Notes under the pieces: model-generated
The model's input: the letters and a program-made list of their open reading frames with translations, nothing else
Databases searched by the model: none
What the model was told of the DNA's origin: nothing
NCBI GenBank assembly: GCA_016281015.1
Contig: JAEEHS010000050.1
Span: 1-64,000, forward strand
Origin: Bacteroidales bacterium
Lineage (GTDB): Bacteria > Bacteroidota > Bacteroidia > Bacteroidales > UBA932
Direction of reading: 5' to 3'
DNA: 64,000 bases
Position numbers and translations under genes: made by a program
In this document: piece by piece, positions 8,330 to 16,929 of the stretch
Position numbering within the stretch: the stretch's first letter is position 1
How the letters are laid out: every line of letters starts with the position of its first letter

Positions 8330-10717
8330 ATGAAAAAGCTGTTTACTGTCATCGCCGTGTCGCTGCTCGCTTTTGCCTGTGGCAAGGAAGAAAAGGGGAA
8401 TGATTCTACGGACAACGGCGGCCATTCGCCGCTTGAGAATGTGGAAATCAATGAAATATCCCTGCCGGTCCCCAAACTGATCCTGTCTACGGACCATACG
8501 GACGGGAAGATCCTTCTGGTGAGCCTCGATCCGGCAGATGCGTCAACCCAGCTGCTGAAAGTCACGCTCAAGGACGACAGTGTCGTGTCCTGGAGTACCG
8601 TGGCGGAGGGGATCCTGTTCAAGCCGAAGAAAATCGGCTCGACCCAGGTGACCATCGGAGCCAAATCCGGTCCGGCCGCTTCCGTCAAGGCGACGGTTCA
8701 GGTGGTTTCTCCCGAGGATTACGCCGATGTGGAGATCCAGACCATTGCGTTGACGGGCGTGGAAAGCGGCAACGAACTGTCCCTGAATCTGGCGGATGAG
8801 GCGGGAAAGACCATTGGCGTGACGCTGGATCCGAAAGAAGCCAGTCTGGACATGCTGAAAATCAGTGCGGCGCCCACTGGCATCGCCGAGTGGCAACTGG
8901 TGACGGGCGGTATCCGCTTCAAGCCTGTGAAAAAAGGAGAAACGGTGGTGACGATTGCAGCGAAATCAGGCCCTGCCGCAAGCAAGAAGGTGAACGTCCG
9001 GGTGCTGGAACAGGCGGAGTATTCTGATTACGATATTTCAAGTATCAAAGTCTCTCCGGCCAAGGTGGAACTGGATGACCAGGGCTCCCTCGCCAGCGGT
9101 GAACTGACGCTGACACTGGATCCTTCGGCTGCCAATTCCGAAGACCTCCGGGTAAGTTCCAGCAATAACAATGTCGTCACGGTGGAACAGGTCAGGGGTA
9201 CGAAGAAATTGAAACTGACGGCTGTCAGTGCCGGTTCGGCGACCATTTCCCTCCGACCGATCAAGGGATCGGGATCGACCGTGACGGTTCCGGTAACGGT
9301 ATATGGACATATTACAGGCCTGAATGTTTCGACAACAGCTGTCGTGGAAGGTGTGACCGGAGATAGTGAGGCCCTTGGCTTTTCCTATAAGACGACTGGA
9401 ACCCTCCGCACGACTCCCGCGATGCAGTATGATTACGACAAGACTTATTTCTCGCTAAACTCCGACAATTTGTCCGTAACGTTTTTAAAAGGCGCCGGTG
9501 CCGCTATGATAAAAGTCGTCACGGCGAAATATGGGGAGTATTCAGCGAAACGCTCTTTCCTCATCTATGATCAGCCGACGGGCGTTTCCTATACCATCTC
9601 CGGCAGTGCGGTCGACAATTCCCTCTCGACTCCGGATATCAAGCTTGACTCGAAGGCGGTCATTACTTGGTCTGTGCTTCCAACGACGGCCAAGCAGGGC
9701 GTTGACCACGTTTCAGTCGATGCCCAGAACGGAAGGACGGATTATGTATCGGCAAGTTCCTCCCTCAGCGGAGGAAAGATTCTGACGACCATCTCTGCCG
9801 ACCACGTCTACCATATGCCGATGAGTGTTAAGCTCTACCCGCTCAATTACTTGAAGAAGCCGACCAGTGTCCAGACCGTGTCCTTCTCTGTCGTGGAGTA
9901 TCTGGCCACAGAAGTCAAGCCCGGAGATTTTGTTTACTATAATAGTTCGGACAAGCGTTTTTACTGGTCGGACGGCGGGGTGAGGATCCGTAAGCAGACC
10001 AGTAGCCTAAGCACGTATTTCCATAATTCGCTGATACGGCCCGTCCAAAAGAACACAAGCCTTGGAACCTATATCGGGCAGGTGTACGACGCGACGGCTC
10101 CTACCGGGGACGCGGAGTATAACAAATTGACAAAACCGGGCTTTGCCAATAAGAATGGTGCCCATGCCCGGGTGGTTTCCGCCAAGTTGGCATACGAGAG
10201 CGGAGAAAGTGCGGAAACCTGGAAATGGACGAGCGATCCAGGAGATGTGGGCGGAAGCTCCAACTGGACAATCAATGGTGCGACAGCGCCGAGCCAGAGT
10301 AATACCAGTGAGAAAGAGAAGGATTATTCGTACAAACTCGCCCTGTTCTGGTACAATATACAAAGAGGTTCCAGTTATGATATCCGTCCCGCTTATGTGG
10401 TGAATTATTTCGACAACGTGACCTTTGGCGTGACGGCTTTTTCCTGGAGCGGCACACCGAGCTGGTCGACCCTCTCTTCCGCTTATTCCTCCCTGGGCCA
10501 CAGCGGCTGGATGCTGCCGTCCTATCAGGCGGCCAGTGATATCGTCTATCTCGGAATAAAGGTCCTTTTCAGTCTGGAGGATTCTCAGAAATCTTTCTGG
10601 ACCTGTATCCAGGATGGCAAGAGCAATGCCTATAAGGTGAGTAGTATCGACGGCTCGCTTACTTCCGTTTCCAAGACTTCCACAGATGTCTATATCCGTC
10701 CCATCCTTTGGCTATAG
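8330..10717 (+). CDS. Large lipoprotein with three Ig-like (Big_2-type) repeats
   Basis: This 795-residue protein starts with a lipoprotein signal peptide (lipobox FACG, Cys near residue 17). ATG 8330 was chosen because it begins this signal; upstream sequence in the same frame is a shadow of cysS. Three beta-sandwich-like repeats of about 95 residues follow (about 30-125, 126-222, 225-325). The first two share the phrase AKSGPAAS near their ends and a WxxxxxGIxFKP core. The middle is Ser/Thr-rich and the C-terminal ~165 residues form a separate domain containing GDFVYYNSSDKRFYWSDGG and GHSGWMLPS. This layout fits a surface-exposed adhesin-like or binding lipoprotein. The substrate is unknown. 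Confidence 0.85.
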   Translation: MKKLFTVIAVSLLAFACGKEEKGNDSTDNGGHSPLENVEINEISLPVPKLILSTDHTDGKILLVSLDPADASTQLLKVTLKDDSVVSWSTVAEGILFKPKKIGSTQVTIGAKSGPAASVKATVQVVSPEDYADVEIQTIALTGVESGNELSLNLADEAGKTIGVTLDPKEASLDMLKISAAPTGIAEWQLVTGGIRFKPVKKGETVVTIAAKSGPAASKKVNVRVLEQAEYSDYDISSIKVSPAKVELDDQGSLASGELTLTLDPSAANSEDLRVSSSNNNVVTVEQVRGTKKLKLTAVSAGSATISLRPIKGSGSTVTVPVTVYGHITGLNVSTTAVVEGVTGDSEALGFSYKTTGTLRTTPAMQYDYDKTYFSLNSDNLSVTFLKGAGAAMIKVVTAKYGEYSAKRSFLIYDQPTGVSYTISGSAVDNSLSTPDIKLDSKAVITWSVLPTTAKQGVDHVSVDAQNGRTDYVSASSSLSGGKILTTISADHVYHMPMSVKLYPLNYLKKPTSVQTVSFSVVEYLATEVKPGDFVYYNSSDKRFYWSDGGVRIRKQTSSLSTYFHNSLIRPVQKNTSLGTYIGQVYDATAPTGDAEYNKLTKPGFANKNGAHARVVSAKLAYESGESAETWKWTSDPGDVGGSSNWTINGATAPSQSNTSEKEKDYSYKLALFWYNIQRGSSYDIRPAYVVNYFDNVTFGVTAFSWSGTPSWSTLSSAYSSLGHSGWMLPSYQAASDIVYLGIKVLFSLEDSQKSFWTCIQDGKSNAYKVSSIDGSLTSVSKTSTDVYIRPILWL

Positions 10718-10720
10718 CGT

Positions 10721-11464
10721 ATGAAATTCATCTCCTGGAACGTAAATGGCCTCAGGGCCGTGGCGGGGAAGGGCTTCGCCGATATCTTTGTGAGCCTGGA
10801 CGCAGATTTCGTCTGCCTGCAGGAAACCAAACTGCAGGCGGGGCAGATCGATCTGGAATTTCCCGGCTACCAGTCCTATTGGAACTATGCCGAGAAGCCG
10901 GGCTATTCCGGAACGGCTGTCTATACCCGCCATACGCCCGTGTCAGTCCGTTATGGACTCGGCGTCCCGGAACATGACCAGGAAGGGCGGGTCATCACGC
11001 TCGAATATGAGGACTTCTTCCTTGTCTGCGCTTATGTCCCGAACAGCCAGGACGGCCTCAGGCGCCTGGAATACAGGATGCAGTGGGAGGATGCGATGCG
11101 CTCCTATCTTTGCTCGCTTCCCAAACCTGTCGTCTTCTGCGGCGACCTGAATGTGGCCCACGAGGAGATAGATCTGAAAAATCCCTCTACGAACCATCTC
11201 AACGCCGGTTTTACCGACGAAGAGAGGGGAAAGCTCAGCGAACTTCTCGCAGCGGGTTTCACCGACAGCTGGCGCTATCAGCATCCCGGGGAGGTAAAGT
11301 ATTCCTGGTGGTCCTACCGGATGAATGCCCGCGCAAGAAATGCCGGATGGCGCATCGACTACTTTATCGTCTCAGACGCCATCCGGCAGCGGATCGTTTC
11401 CACGGACATCCTCACCGACATCTACGGCTCGGACCACTGTCCGGTGGAACTGGTTCTTACATAG
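10721..11464 (+). CDS. xth: Exodeoxyribonuclease III (AP endonuclease)
   Basis: A 247-residue enzyme of the ExoIII/APE1 family, which cleaves DNA 5' of abasic sites in base excision repair. Motifs visible in order are [11 protein letters not shown] at the start, LQETKLQ (metal-binding Glu), [13 protein letters not shown] (catalytic Asp/Asn), [10 protein letters not shown] and the terminal GSDHCPV with the catalytic His. It starts three bases after the lipoprotein stop, so it is probably co-transcribed. Its 3' end overlaps the convergent hydrolase gene by eight bases. Confidence 0.96.
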   Translation: MKFISWNVNGLRAVAGKGFADIFVSLDADFVCLQETKLQAGQIDLEFPGYQSYWNYAEKPGYSGTAVYTRHTPVSVRYGLGVPEHDQEGRVITLEYEDFFLVCAYVPNSQDGLRRLEYRMQWEDAMRSYLCSLPKPVVFCGDLNVAHEEIDLKNPSTNHLNAGFTDEERGKLSELLAAGFTDSWRYQHPGEVKYSWWSYRMNARARNAGWRIDYFIVSDAIRQRIVSTDILTDIYGSDHCPVELVLT

Positions 11465-12422
11465 CTTTTACCTTCTCCAGGAAGTTTTTGACCCGGCGGG
11501 TGTACTCCTCGGGGTGTTTGGCGTAGGAATTGGCGTGGACGGCACCTGGGGCAACCCACATTTCCTTGTATCCCTTGACTTTCGCATCGTAGTTCATCTG
11601 CAGGTGGCTGAACGGCACGAAATCGTCGGCGTCGCCGTGGATAAAGAGCATCGGACGCTCACACTTGGCAAGCTGGGCCATGCTGGACGCCTCCTTAAAG
11701 GACCAGCCATAGCGATTCTTGCAGACGATGTTGGCGGAGGTCAGGATCGGGAAAGGAGGGAGGTGGAAGGTCTGTTTGAGGTTCGCCTTGAACTGGTCCC
11801 AGACAGAGGCGTAGCCGCAGTCCTCAACGAAGGCACGGATATAGGCCGGCAACTCGTCACCGGACATCATCATCGTCGTCGCTGCGCCCATGGATACGCC
11901 ATGGACTACCATGAAATCATCCTTGAAGATATTGTGGGCCACTTCTGCCCATTTCTCCACATCCAGCCGGTCATACCAGCCCATCTGGGCATGGTCGCCT
12001 TCCGAGAGGCCATGGTACTGGAGATCCGGGAAGAGGACGTTGTAGTTGAACTGGTCCCGGTACATGCGGACGAGATACAGGAAGACGAAGTGGTTGTCGG
12101 TGTAGCCGTGAACAACGATGGCCGTTCCCTGGGCTTTGGCGGGGTTGGCGGCCGGTACATAGCAGGCATGGACCTTGAAGCCACGGTATCCGGTGATGGT
12201 CGTGTCTTTCAGCACGCCCGCGGCCTTGAGGTCGTCGTACCATTTGGTGCTGCCGGGCAGCAGGGAGTCGGCCTTGTGGCGGGTACGCTCGATGTCATCC
12301 ACACCATGCGGATTGGGTAAGAGCGCATAGTTGCACATGTACTTGCCGGCGAGGCAGCCGGTGAGGCAGTTGAGGCCGATGACGGCCGCTGCGGCAAACA
12401 GTAAAAATCGTTTCAGTGTCAT
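11457..12422 (-). CDS. Alpha/beta hydrolase, putative lipoprotein
   Basis: This 321-residue protein has a hydrophobic N-terminus ending in a possible lipobox (LTGC) and an alpha/beta-hydrolase fold. The nucleophile elbow is GVSMGAA (Ser about residue 160), the oxyanion region is VVHGYTDNH, the acid region is [15 protein letters not shown], and a late His lies in GAVHANSY. This resembles the BAAT/YqkD-type serine hydrolases; the substrate cannot be inferred. It is the last gene of a compact minus-strand run, 16 bases after the COG2426 gene. Confidence 0.88.
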   Translation of the reverse strand: MTLKRFLLFAAAAVIGLNCLTGCLAGKYMCNYALLPNPHGVDDIERTRHKADSLLPGSTKWYDDLKAAGVLKDTTITGYRGFKVHACYVPAANPAKAQGTAIVVHGYTDNHFVFLYLVRMYRDQFNYNVLFPDLQYHGLSEGDHAQMGWYDRLDVEKWAEVAHNIFKDDFMVVHGVSMGAATTMMMSGDELPAYIRAFVEDCGYASVWDQFKANLKQTFHLPPFPILTSANIVCKNRYGWSFKEASSMAQLAKCERPMLFIHGDADDFVPFSHLQMNYDAKVKGYKEMWVAPGAVHANSYAKHPEEYTRRVKNFLEKVKAM

Positions 12423-12438
12423 TATTGATAAAATTTAG

Positions 12439-12921
12439 TCAGTTCAGGATATGGATGGCTCCGAAGACCCCGAGCGAGGCCAGGAGCATGATGGCTCCGG
12501 CCAGCAGCAGGCCGCCGAGGACGTAGAGGACGCTTTTTTTGAAGTCCATGTCCAGCAGGCTGGCGGCCAGGGTTCCGGTCCAGGCGCCGGTCCCGGGCAG
12601 GGGAATGCCGACAAACAGCAGCAGGGCGATGTACAGGCCGGCGCCAGCTTTCGCCTGGAGTTTCTCCCCGCCCTTGTGCCCCTTTTCCAGGCACCAGCGG
12701 CAGAAGCCGCCGATGACTTTCTTATCCTTTCCCCAGTCCAGGATCCGGCGTGCGAAAAGGAAGATGAAGGGGACCGGGATCATATTCCCGATGACGGAAA
12801 TGATGAGGGAGGGCACAATCGGCAGGCCGAATCCGACAGCATAGGGGATGGCCCCGCGCAGTTCAATCAGCGGGACCATGGAAATCAGAAAGACGATGAG
12901 ATAGTGCCGGAAGGTCGTCAT
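12439..12921 (-). CDS. COG2426 small multidrug-export-like membrane protein
   Basis: A 160-residue integral membrane protein with four or more hydrophobic segments. It matches the COG2426 family through an N-terminal PLIELRGAIPYAVGFGLP motif and a later VGIPLPGTGAWTGTLAASLL motif, a duplicated membrane-embedded signature. The family is annotated as putative small multidrug export proteins, but transport activity is not well established. Its start overlaps the stop of the upstream DUF6913-like gene by four bases, implying translational coupling. Confidence 0.88.
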   Translation of the reverse strand: MTTFRHYLIVFLISMVPLIELRGAIPYAVGFGLPIVPSLIISVIGNMIPVPFIFLFARRILDWGKDKKVIGGFCRWCLEKGHKGGEKLQAKAGAGLYIALLLFVGIPLPGTGAWTGTLAASLLDMDFKKSVLYVLGGLLLAGAIMLLASLGVFGAIHILN

Positions 12922-13451
12922 TGGATTTTTTCGAAAAGTTTACACATTTCCCGGAAGATGCCGAACTCCGAAATCGGCGCATCCTCGGGATCGGAGACGA
13001 CAACGTCAAAGATGTTGCCGGGCAGCTGGACACGGCCCACCTTGAAATGCGCCTTGGACGCAGCCGCCATGAAATGGATCGGGAAATCGCTTTTTCTCAG
13101 CAGGGAAATGAACATGTCGGGTTCTCCCTCGAGCATCAGGTCCACTTTTTCCCGGGTCGGGCGGCCGTACCAGTTGAGGTCCTTGCGGAGGACGGTGGTC
13201 GTAATCGAAGTGATCAGCCGTTCTCCCTCGGTCAGCTTCCGGAAATCGAAGAAAAAGATGTCTCCCTTGATGTCCCTTTCCCGGAAAAAGTTCATGAGGG
13301 CTACTTTACATTCGTTGAAGGAAGTGTCCTCGACATCAATGAATGCCACGGCGGAGCGGATCTTCCCGATCGGAGTGATGCGGGTCGGCTCCGTGGACGC
13401 GTATTTCGCGAGGGCGCGCGAGCGGAAAAAACCTTTGACTCCTTCCAGCAT
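12918..13451 (-). CDS. DUF6913-like protein of unknown function
   Basis: This 177-residue soluble protein is rich in alternating hydrophobic residues and lacks a signal peptide. It resembles the Bacteroidota DUF6913 family by its IRSAVAFIDVED start, the DIFFFDFRKLTEGE middle and the conserved KSDFPIHFMAAASKAHFKVGR segment. No catalytic motif is evident. It lies two bases after the PfkB kinase stop and overlaps the next gene, so the three are almost certainly one transcript. The family label is from memory. Confidence 0.75.
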   Translation of the reverse strand: MLEGVKGFFRSRALAKYASTEPTRITPIGKIRSAVAFIDVEDTSFNECKVALMNFFRERDIKGDIFFFDFRKLTEGERLITSITTTVLRKDLNWYGRPTREKVDLMLEGEPDMFISLLRKSDFPIHFMAAASKAHFKVGRVQLPGNIFDVVVSDPEDAPISEFGIFREMCKLFEKIQ

Positions 13452-13453
13452 GC

Positions 13454-14461
13454 TTACTTGGTATTGGCGGCGATCAGTTCCCGGATTTCCTGCTTGGCAT
13501 CCCGCCAGCGCGGAATGTCAATCTTGGTCCCGATGACTTCCACGACCTTGGCGGCGATGATGGATCCGACCTCTCCGCAGACTTTCAGCGGCATGCCCAG
13601 CGAATGGGCATAGAGGAAACCGGCGGCGTAGGTGTCCCCGGCTCCGGTCGCGTCCACCGGAACGGCCGGCCAGGGCTCGATGAAATGGTACTCGTCCCCG
13701 CTCTTGACCATGGAGCCTTCTTTGCCGACCTTGACGACGGCAATCTGGCAGTGGCGGGCGAGTTCGTCGATGGCGCTGCGCGGTTCCATCTTCGTGAAGG
13801 CTTTCGCCTCGCTTTCGTTGGCGAAGACGATGTCTACATAGTTTTCCACCAGGTTGTGGAAGAAAGCGTCGTTGGATTCGACGACGTTGTAGGAGGCCAT
13901 GTCGATGGAGATGATGCAGCCGGCGGCCTTGGCGAGACGCGCGGCCTTCGAGATCAGTTCCTGGTTTTGGACCAGGTAGCCTTCGATATGGAAATAGTCG
14001 TATCCTTCGAACTGCTCGGGAGACAGGTCATCCGGGGACAGTTCGAGGGTCGCGCCCATGTAGTCGGCAAAAGTGCGCTCGGCATTGGCACCGGTGATGA
14101 AGACCATGCAGCGGCCGGAGGATTTCCGGCTGTAGAGCATCTGGGCCTTGACCCCGTACTGCTCCATCGTGCTTTTGAACAGGTTTCCCAGGTCGTCGTT
14201 CCCGATTTTTCCGAGGAAGGCGGATTCCATGCCGAAGATGGCGGTGCAGGTAATCGTGTTCGCCGCGCTGCCGCCCGGAACATACTTGACGCCATACTCC
14301 TTCAGGGCTTCCCAGATGCGGTCGCCGGTCTCCATATCCACGTGCTGCATGCTTCCCAGGGGAAGATGCCACTGCTTGAGGAGGCTGTCGTCGGGAAGGA
14401 CGGCGAGGATGTCGGTAAGGGCGTTTCCGATGCCAAGGATGGATTTCATATGCGGTGTCAT
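13454..14461 (-). CDS. PfkB-family sugar/nucleoside kinase (adenosine-kinase-like)
   Basis: A 335-residue ribokinase-fold kinase. The substrate motif GGSAANT lies near residues 60-66 and the anion-hole/catalytic-base motif DATGAGDTYAAGF near 275-287. The length and the NALTDILAVLP start resemble adenosine-kinase-like PfkB members of Bacteroidota, but the phosphate acceptor cannot be fixed from sequence. An internal ATG four codons in (14449) is an equally good start because MKSILGIGNALTD is the usual family beginning. It heads the four-gene minus-strand run. Confidence 0.9.
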   Translation of the reverse strand: MTPHMKSILGIGNALTDILAVLPDDSLLKQWHLPLGSMQHVDMETGDRIWEALKEYGVKYVPGGSAANTITCTAIFGMESAFLGKIGNDDLGNLFKSTMEQYGVKAQMLYSRKSSGRCMVFITGANAERTFADYMGATLELSPDDLSPEQFEGYDYFHIEGYLVQNQELISKAARLAKAAGCIISIDMASYNVVESNDAFFHNLVENYVDIVFANESEAKAFTKMEPRSAIDELARHCQIAVVKVGKEGSMVKSGDEYHFIEPWPAVPVDATGAGDTYAAGFLYAHSLGMPLKVCGEVGSIIAAKVVEVIGTKIDIPRWRDAKQEIRELIAANTK

Positions 14462-14507
14462 TTTGCTAGTAGCTTACAAATTTATGCATTATTCGGGAAT
14501 TTTCCAT

Positions 14508-14515
14508 TACCTTTG
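14508..14515 (+). promoter_or_regulatory. -7 promoter element close to the ATG
   Basis: TACCTTTG ends only eight bases before ATG 14524. No good TTG lies at the expected distance upstream, so this promoter is less certain than those of dnaX and rlmH. If used, the transcript would be nearly leaderless. Confidence 0.5.
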
Positions 14516-14523
14516 TGTCTGTT

Positions 14524-15567
14524 ATGGACAAGAAAGTCGTCAATATCCTGAAATACATCCTTTGGGGAGGGGTCGCCATCGTCCTTCTGTACTTCTCTTT
14601 CCGGAGCGTACAGTGGTCGGATTTCGCGGCCGCACTCGCCGCCTGCCGTTGGGGGTGGGTGATCGTATCCATGCTGCTGGGTGCCCTGGTGCTCTACGTC
14701 CGGGGCCTGCGCTGGCGGATGCAACTGCTGCCCATCGACCCGTCCACGCGGGCGCTGACCTGCTGGAATGCCTACAATATCTGCATGATGGTCAACCTGG
14801 TCCTGCCCCGTGCCGGCGAGGTGGTCCGCTGCGGCTATGTGACCTCGCATTCGGCGCGTGGCGAGCGGGGGAACCGGCTCGCTACCCTGGACAAGGTGTT
14901 CGGTACGGTGGTGATGGACCGGATCTGGGACGCGCTGTCGCTCCTCATCGTACTGGCGCTGCTGCTTTCGCTGATGTGGAGCCGCTTCGGCGCTTTCTTT
15001 GAGGAGAATATTTTTTCGGGGCTCTCCGGCAAGGCCGGACTGGCCTGGATCGTGGCCGGAGGGGCGCTGCTGGCCGCGCTCGGGGTTTATCTGAGCTGGC
15101 GTTTCCGGAACAGGGGACGGCTTTGGGGACGGATCTGGAGCCTGATCAAAGGGGTCGGAGACGGACTTTCGTCCTGCCTCCGCATGAAACAGGGTTGGCT
15201 CTTCATTGCCTATACGGTTGTCATCTGGGGGCTGTACTGGCTGATGTGTGCGACGGTGATGTGGTCCCTGCAGGGAATCAGCCCGGAGGGTCTGAGCCCG
15301 GAAATGGCCGCGTCGTTGGAAAAAATCAATGCCCTGGGCATGTCCGACGCCCTTTTCCTGATGTTTGCCGGTGCGCTCAGTTCCATCGTCCCCGTTCCGG
15401 GCGGCTTCGGCGCTTTCCATACCGTCGTGGCGGGGGCGCTCCTGTCCATCTATGGGATTCCTTTCCCGGTCGGACTGATTTTTGCCACCCTTTCGCATGA
15501 GTCCCAGGTTGTGACGGACGCCCTCTGCGGGGCGGTCTCCTACGCCTACGAAACGCTTCACAAATAG
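14524..15567 (+). CDS. Lysylphosphatidylglycerol-synthase TM-region family membrane protein
   Basis: A 347-residue polytopic inner-membrane protein with about eight hydrophobic helices. It carries landmarks of the LPG_synthase_TM (UPF0104/flippase-like) family: the early LYVRGLRWRMQLL, the RAGEVVRCGY motif (about residues 97-106) and the late VPVPGGFGAFHTVV motif (about 284-297). No synthase catalytic domain is attached, so a lipid flippase or transport role is more likely than lysyl transfer; this is inference. ATG 14524 is preferred over the in-frame GTG at 14515, which lies inside the promoter element. aroE follows two bases after the stop. Confidence 0.88.
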   Translation: MDKKVVNILKYILWGGVAIVLLYFSFRSVQWSDFAAALAACRWGWVIVSMLLGALVLYVRGLRWRMQLLPIDPSTRALTCWNAYNICMMVNLVLPRAGEVVRCGYVTSHSARGERGNRLATLDKVFGTVVMDRIWDALSLLIVLALLLSLMWSRFGAFFEENIFSGLSGKAGLAWIVAGGALLAALGVYLSWRFRNRGRLWGRIWSLIKGVGDGLSSCLRMKQGWLFIAYTVVIWGLYWLMCATVMWSLQGISPEGLSPEMAASLEKINALGMSDALFLMFAGALSSIVPVPGGFGAFHTVVAGALLSIYGIPFPVGLIFATLSHESQVVTDALCGAVSYAYETLHK

Positions 15568-15569
15568 CT

Positions 15570-16301
15570 ATGGGACACTTTGCCCTTATCGGCCATCCAG
15601 TGGCCCAGTCCGGCAGTCCGCGGCTTTTCGCCGCGGCCTATGGCGGCCGTCACAGTTATGAACTGCTGGACGGAGCGTCGTTCGGACCGCTCTGGCAGAC
15701 TTTCCTGGACCGTCTGGACGGAATCAATATCACGGCTCCATACAAACTGGACGCTTTCCGTAGCGTGGACCACCCCTCGGAGCGCTCGCGCCTGACCGGA
15801 GCGGTGAATCTCGCCGTGAAGACAGCGTCGGGCATCGCCGGATACAATACGGATGTGGAAGGCGTAATCCGTTCCCTCCGGGAAGCCGATCGGGCACTGT
15901 CCCGGGCCCTTGTCATCGGCTGCGGCGGTGCCGGGCGGGCGGCGGCCGCCGGCGCCCTGGAACTGGGCTGCGGGGTGCGTCTTTGGAATCGAACCGCGGA
16001 AAAAGCGTCTTCGCTTGCTTGTGCCCTCGGCGTCGAGACGGCCCCGTCGCTTCCGGAAGCCGTGGCTTGGGCGGATGTGGTCATTTACACGCTTCCGGGA
16101 TCCGTGCCCATTCCTTCGGGGCTCCTCTCCCTGGAAGGGAAAGTGGTCCTGGAAGCGGAATACCGAAGCCCGCAACTCTCCCACGCTCCCTGCCTGAGAT
16201 ACCTCTCCGGCAGACGCTGGCTGCTTTATCAGGCGGTCGCCGGCTATTCGCTTTTCACCGGCGAAATACCGCAAGTGGAAGAAATGGAAAAAGTTTTGTA
16301 A
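15570..16301 (+). CDS. aroE: Shikimate dehydrogenase
   Basis: Shikimate dehydrogenase catalyses NADPH-dependent reduction of 3-dehydroshikimate in the chorismate pathway. The 243-residue protein has the substrate-binding GHPVAQSGSPRLF start, NITAPYK with the catalytic Lys (about residues 52-58), GYNTD (about 91-95) and the Rossmann glycine motif GCGGAGRAAAAGAL (about 116-129). It is slightly shorter than the E. coli enzyme, as is common in Bacteroidota. It starts two bases after the membrane-protein stop, suggesting one transcript. Confidence 0.95.
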   Translation: MGHFALIGHPVAQSGSPRLFAAAYGGRHSYELLDGASFGPLWQTFLDRLDGINITAPYKLDAFRSVDHPSERSRLTGAVNLAVKTASGIAGYNTDVEGVIRSLREADRALSRALVIGCGGAGRAAAAGALELGCGVRLWNRTAEKASSLACALGVETAPSLPEAVAWADVVIYTLPGSVPIPSGLLSLEGKVVLEAEYRSPQLSHAPCLRYLSGRRWLLYQAVAGYSLFTGEIPQVEEMEKVL

Positions 16302-16369
16302 AATTCCGTTTTTTTTGCGTATCTTGCACCGCTTTTTGCAAGTTGCAATTGCATAAAACACAAATCGTT

Positions 16370-16864
16370 ATGGCTCTCAATAAAGTGATGCTGATCGGTA
16401 ACGTTGGAGACGACCCGAAAGTCCGTTACCTGGAACCCAATCCCGCGAATCCCACTGCGGCCCCGAAGGTGGCTACCTTCCGTCTTGCTACCTCCGAACG
16501 TTTCCGTGACCGCAACGGAGAACTTCGTGAGAATACGGAGTGGCATAATATTGTCGCATGGCGCAATTCGGCCGACTTGTGCGAAAAGTATGTCCGCAAG
16601 GGCAGCCAGCTTTTCATCGAAGGAAAGCTTCGCAGCCGCCAGTGGACGGACCAGAACGGCGGTACCCGTTATGTGACGGAAGTCGTCGCGGACAATATCC
16701 AACTGCTCAGCCGCCGTCAGGACGGCGCCCAGCCCAGTGGAGAGCAGCCTTCTGCCCCGCAGGCGGCGGTACCGCAGGTGTCCTCTCCGCAGCCCCAGGT
16801 CACCCAGACTGCCCAGGTCGCCGCTGCGGTGACTTCCGCTCCGGATGATGACCTTCCCTTCTGA
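16370..16864 (+). CDS. ssb: Single-stranded DNA-binding protein
   Basis: A 164-residue SSB with an N-terminal OB fold (MALNKVMLIGNVGDDPKVRYL; TEWHNIVAW; KGSQLFIEGKLRSRQW), a Gln/Pro/Ala-rich linker from about residue 115, and the acidic tip DDDLPF that recruits repair and replication partners. ATG 16370 begins the conserved start; upstream sequence in the same frame is a shadow of aroE. A palindrome TGCAATTGCA at 16344-16353 and repeated TTGCAA lie in the 68-base leader, of unknown meaning. Confidence 0.97.
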   Translation: MALNKVMLIGNVGDDPKVRYLEPNPANPTAAPKVATFRLATSERFRDRNGELRENTEWHNIVAWRNSADLCEKYVRKGSQLFIEGKLRSRQWTDQNGGTRYVTEVVADNIQLLSRRQDGAQPSGEQPSAPQAAVPQVSSPQPQVTQTAQVAAAVTSAPDDDLPF

Positions 16865-16871
16865 TAAACCG

Positions 16872-16892
16872 TGGGGATTATCCCATTTTTTT
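16872..16892 (+). terminator. Short terminator after ssb
   Basis: A small stem TGGG/CCCA (16872-16875 and 16882-16885) is followed by a seven-T run. It starts seven bases after the ssb stop. The stem is short, so this is a weak call. Confidence 0.5.
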
Positions 16893-16894
16893 CT

Positions 16895-16902
16895 TATCTT
16901 TG
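16895..16902 (+). promoter_or_regulatory. -7 promoter element of lysS
   Basis: TATCTTTG lies 27 bases upstream of the lysS ATG, directly after the ssb terminator T-run. No clear TTG is found at the usual distance. Confidence 0.5.
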
Positions 16903-16929
16903 TCCTTTATCTGTAAATAAAGGACGATT

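Noticed and set aside
16344..16353. Palindrome TGCAATTGCA upstream of ssb as an operator
   Set aside because: A 10-base palindrome with neighbouring TTGCAA repeats is suggestive but too short and too common to call without conservation data.
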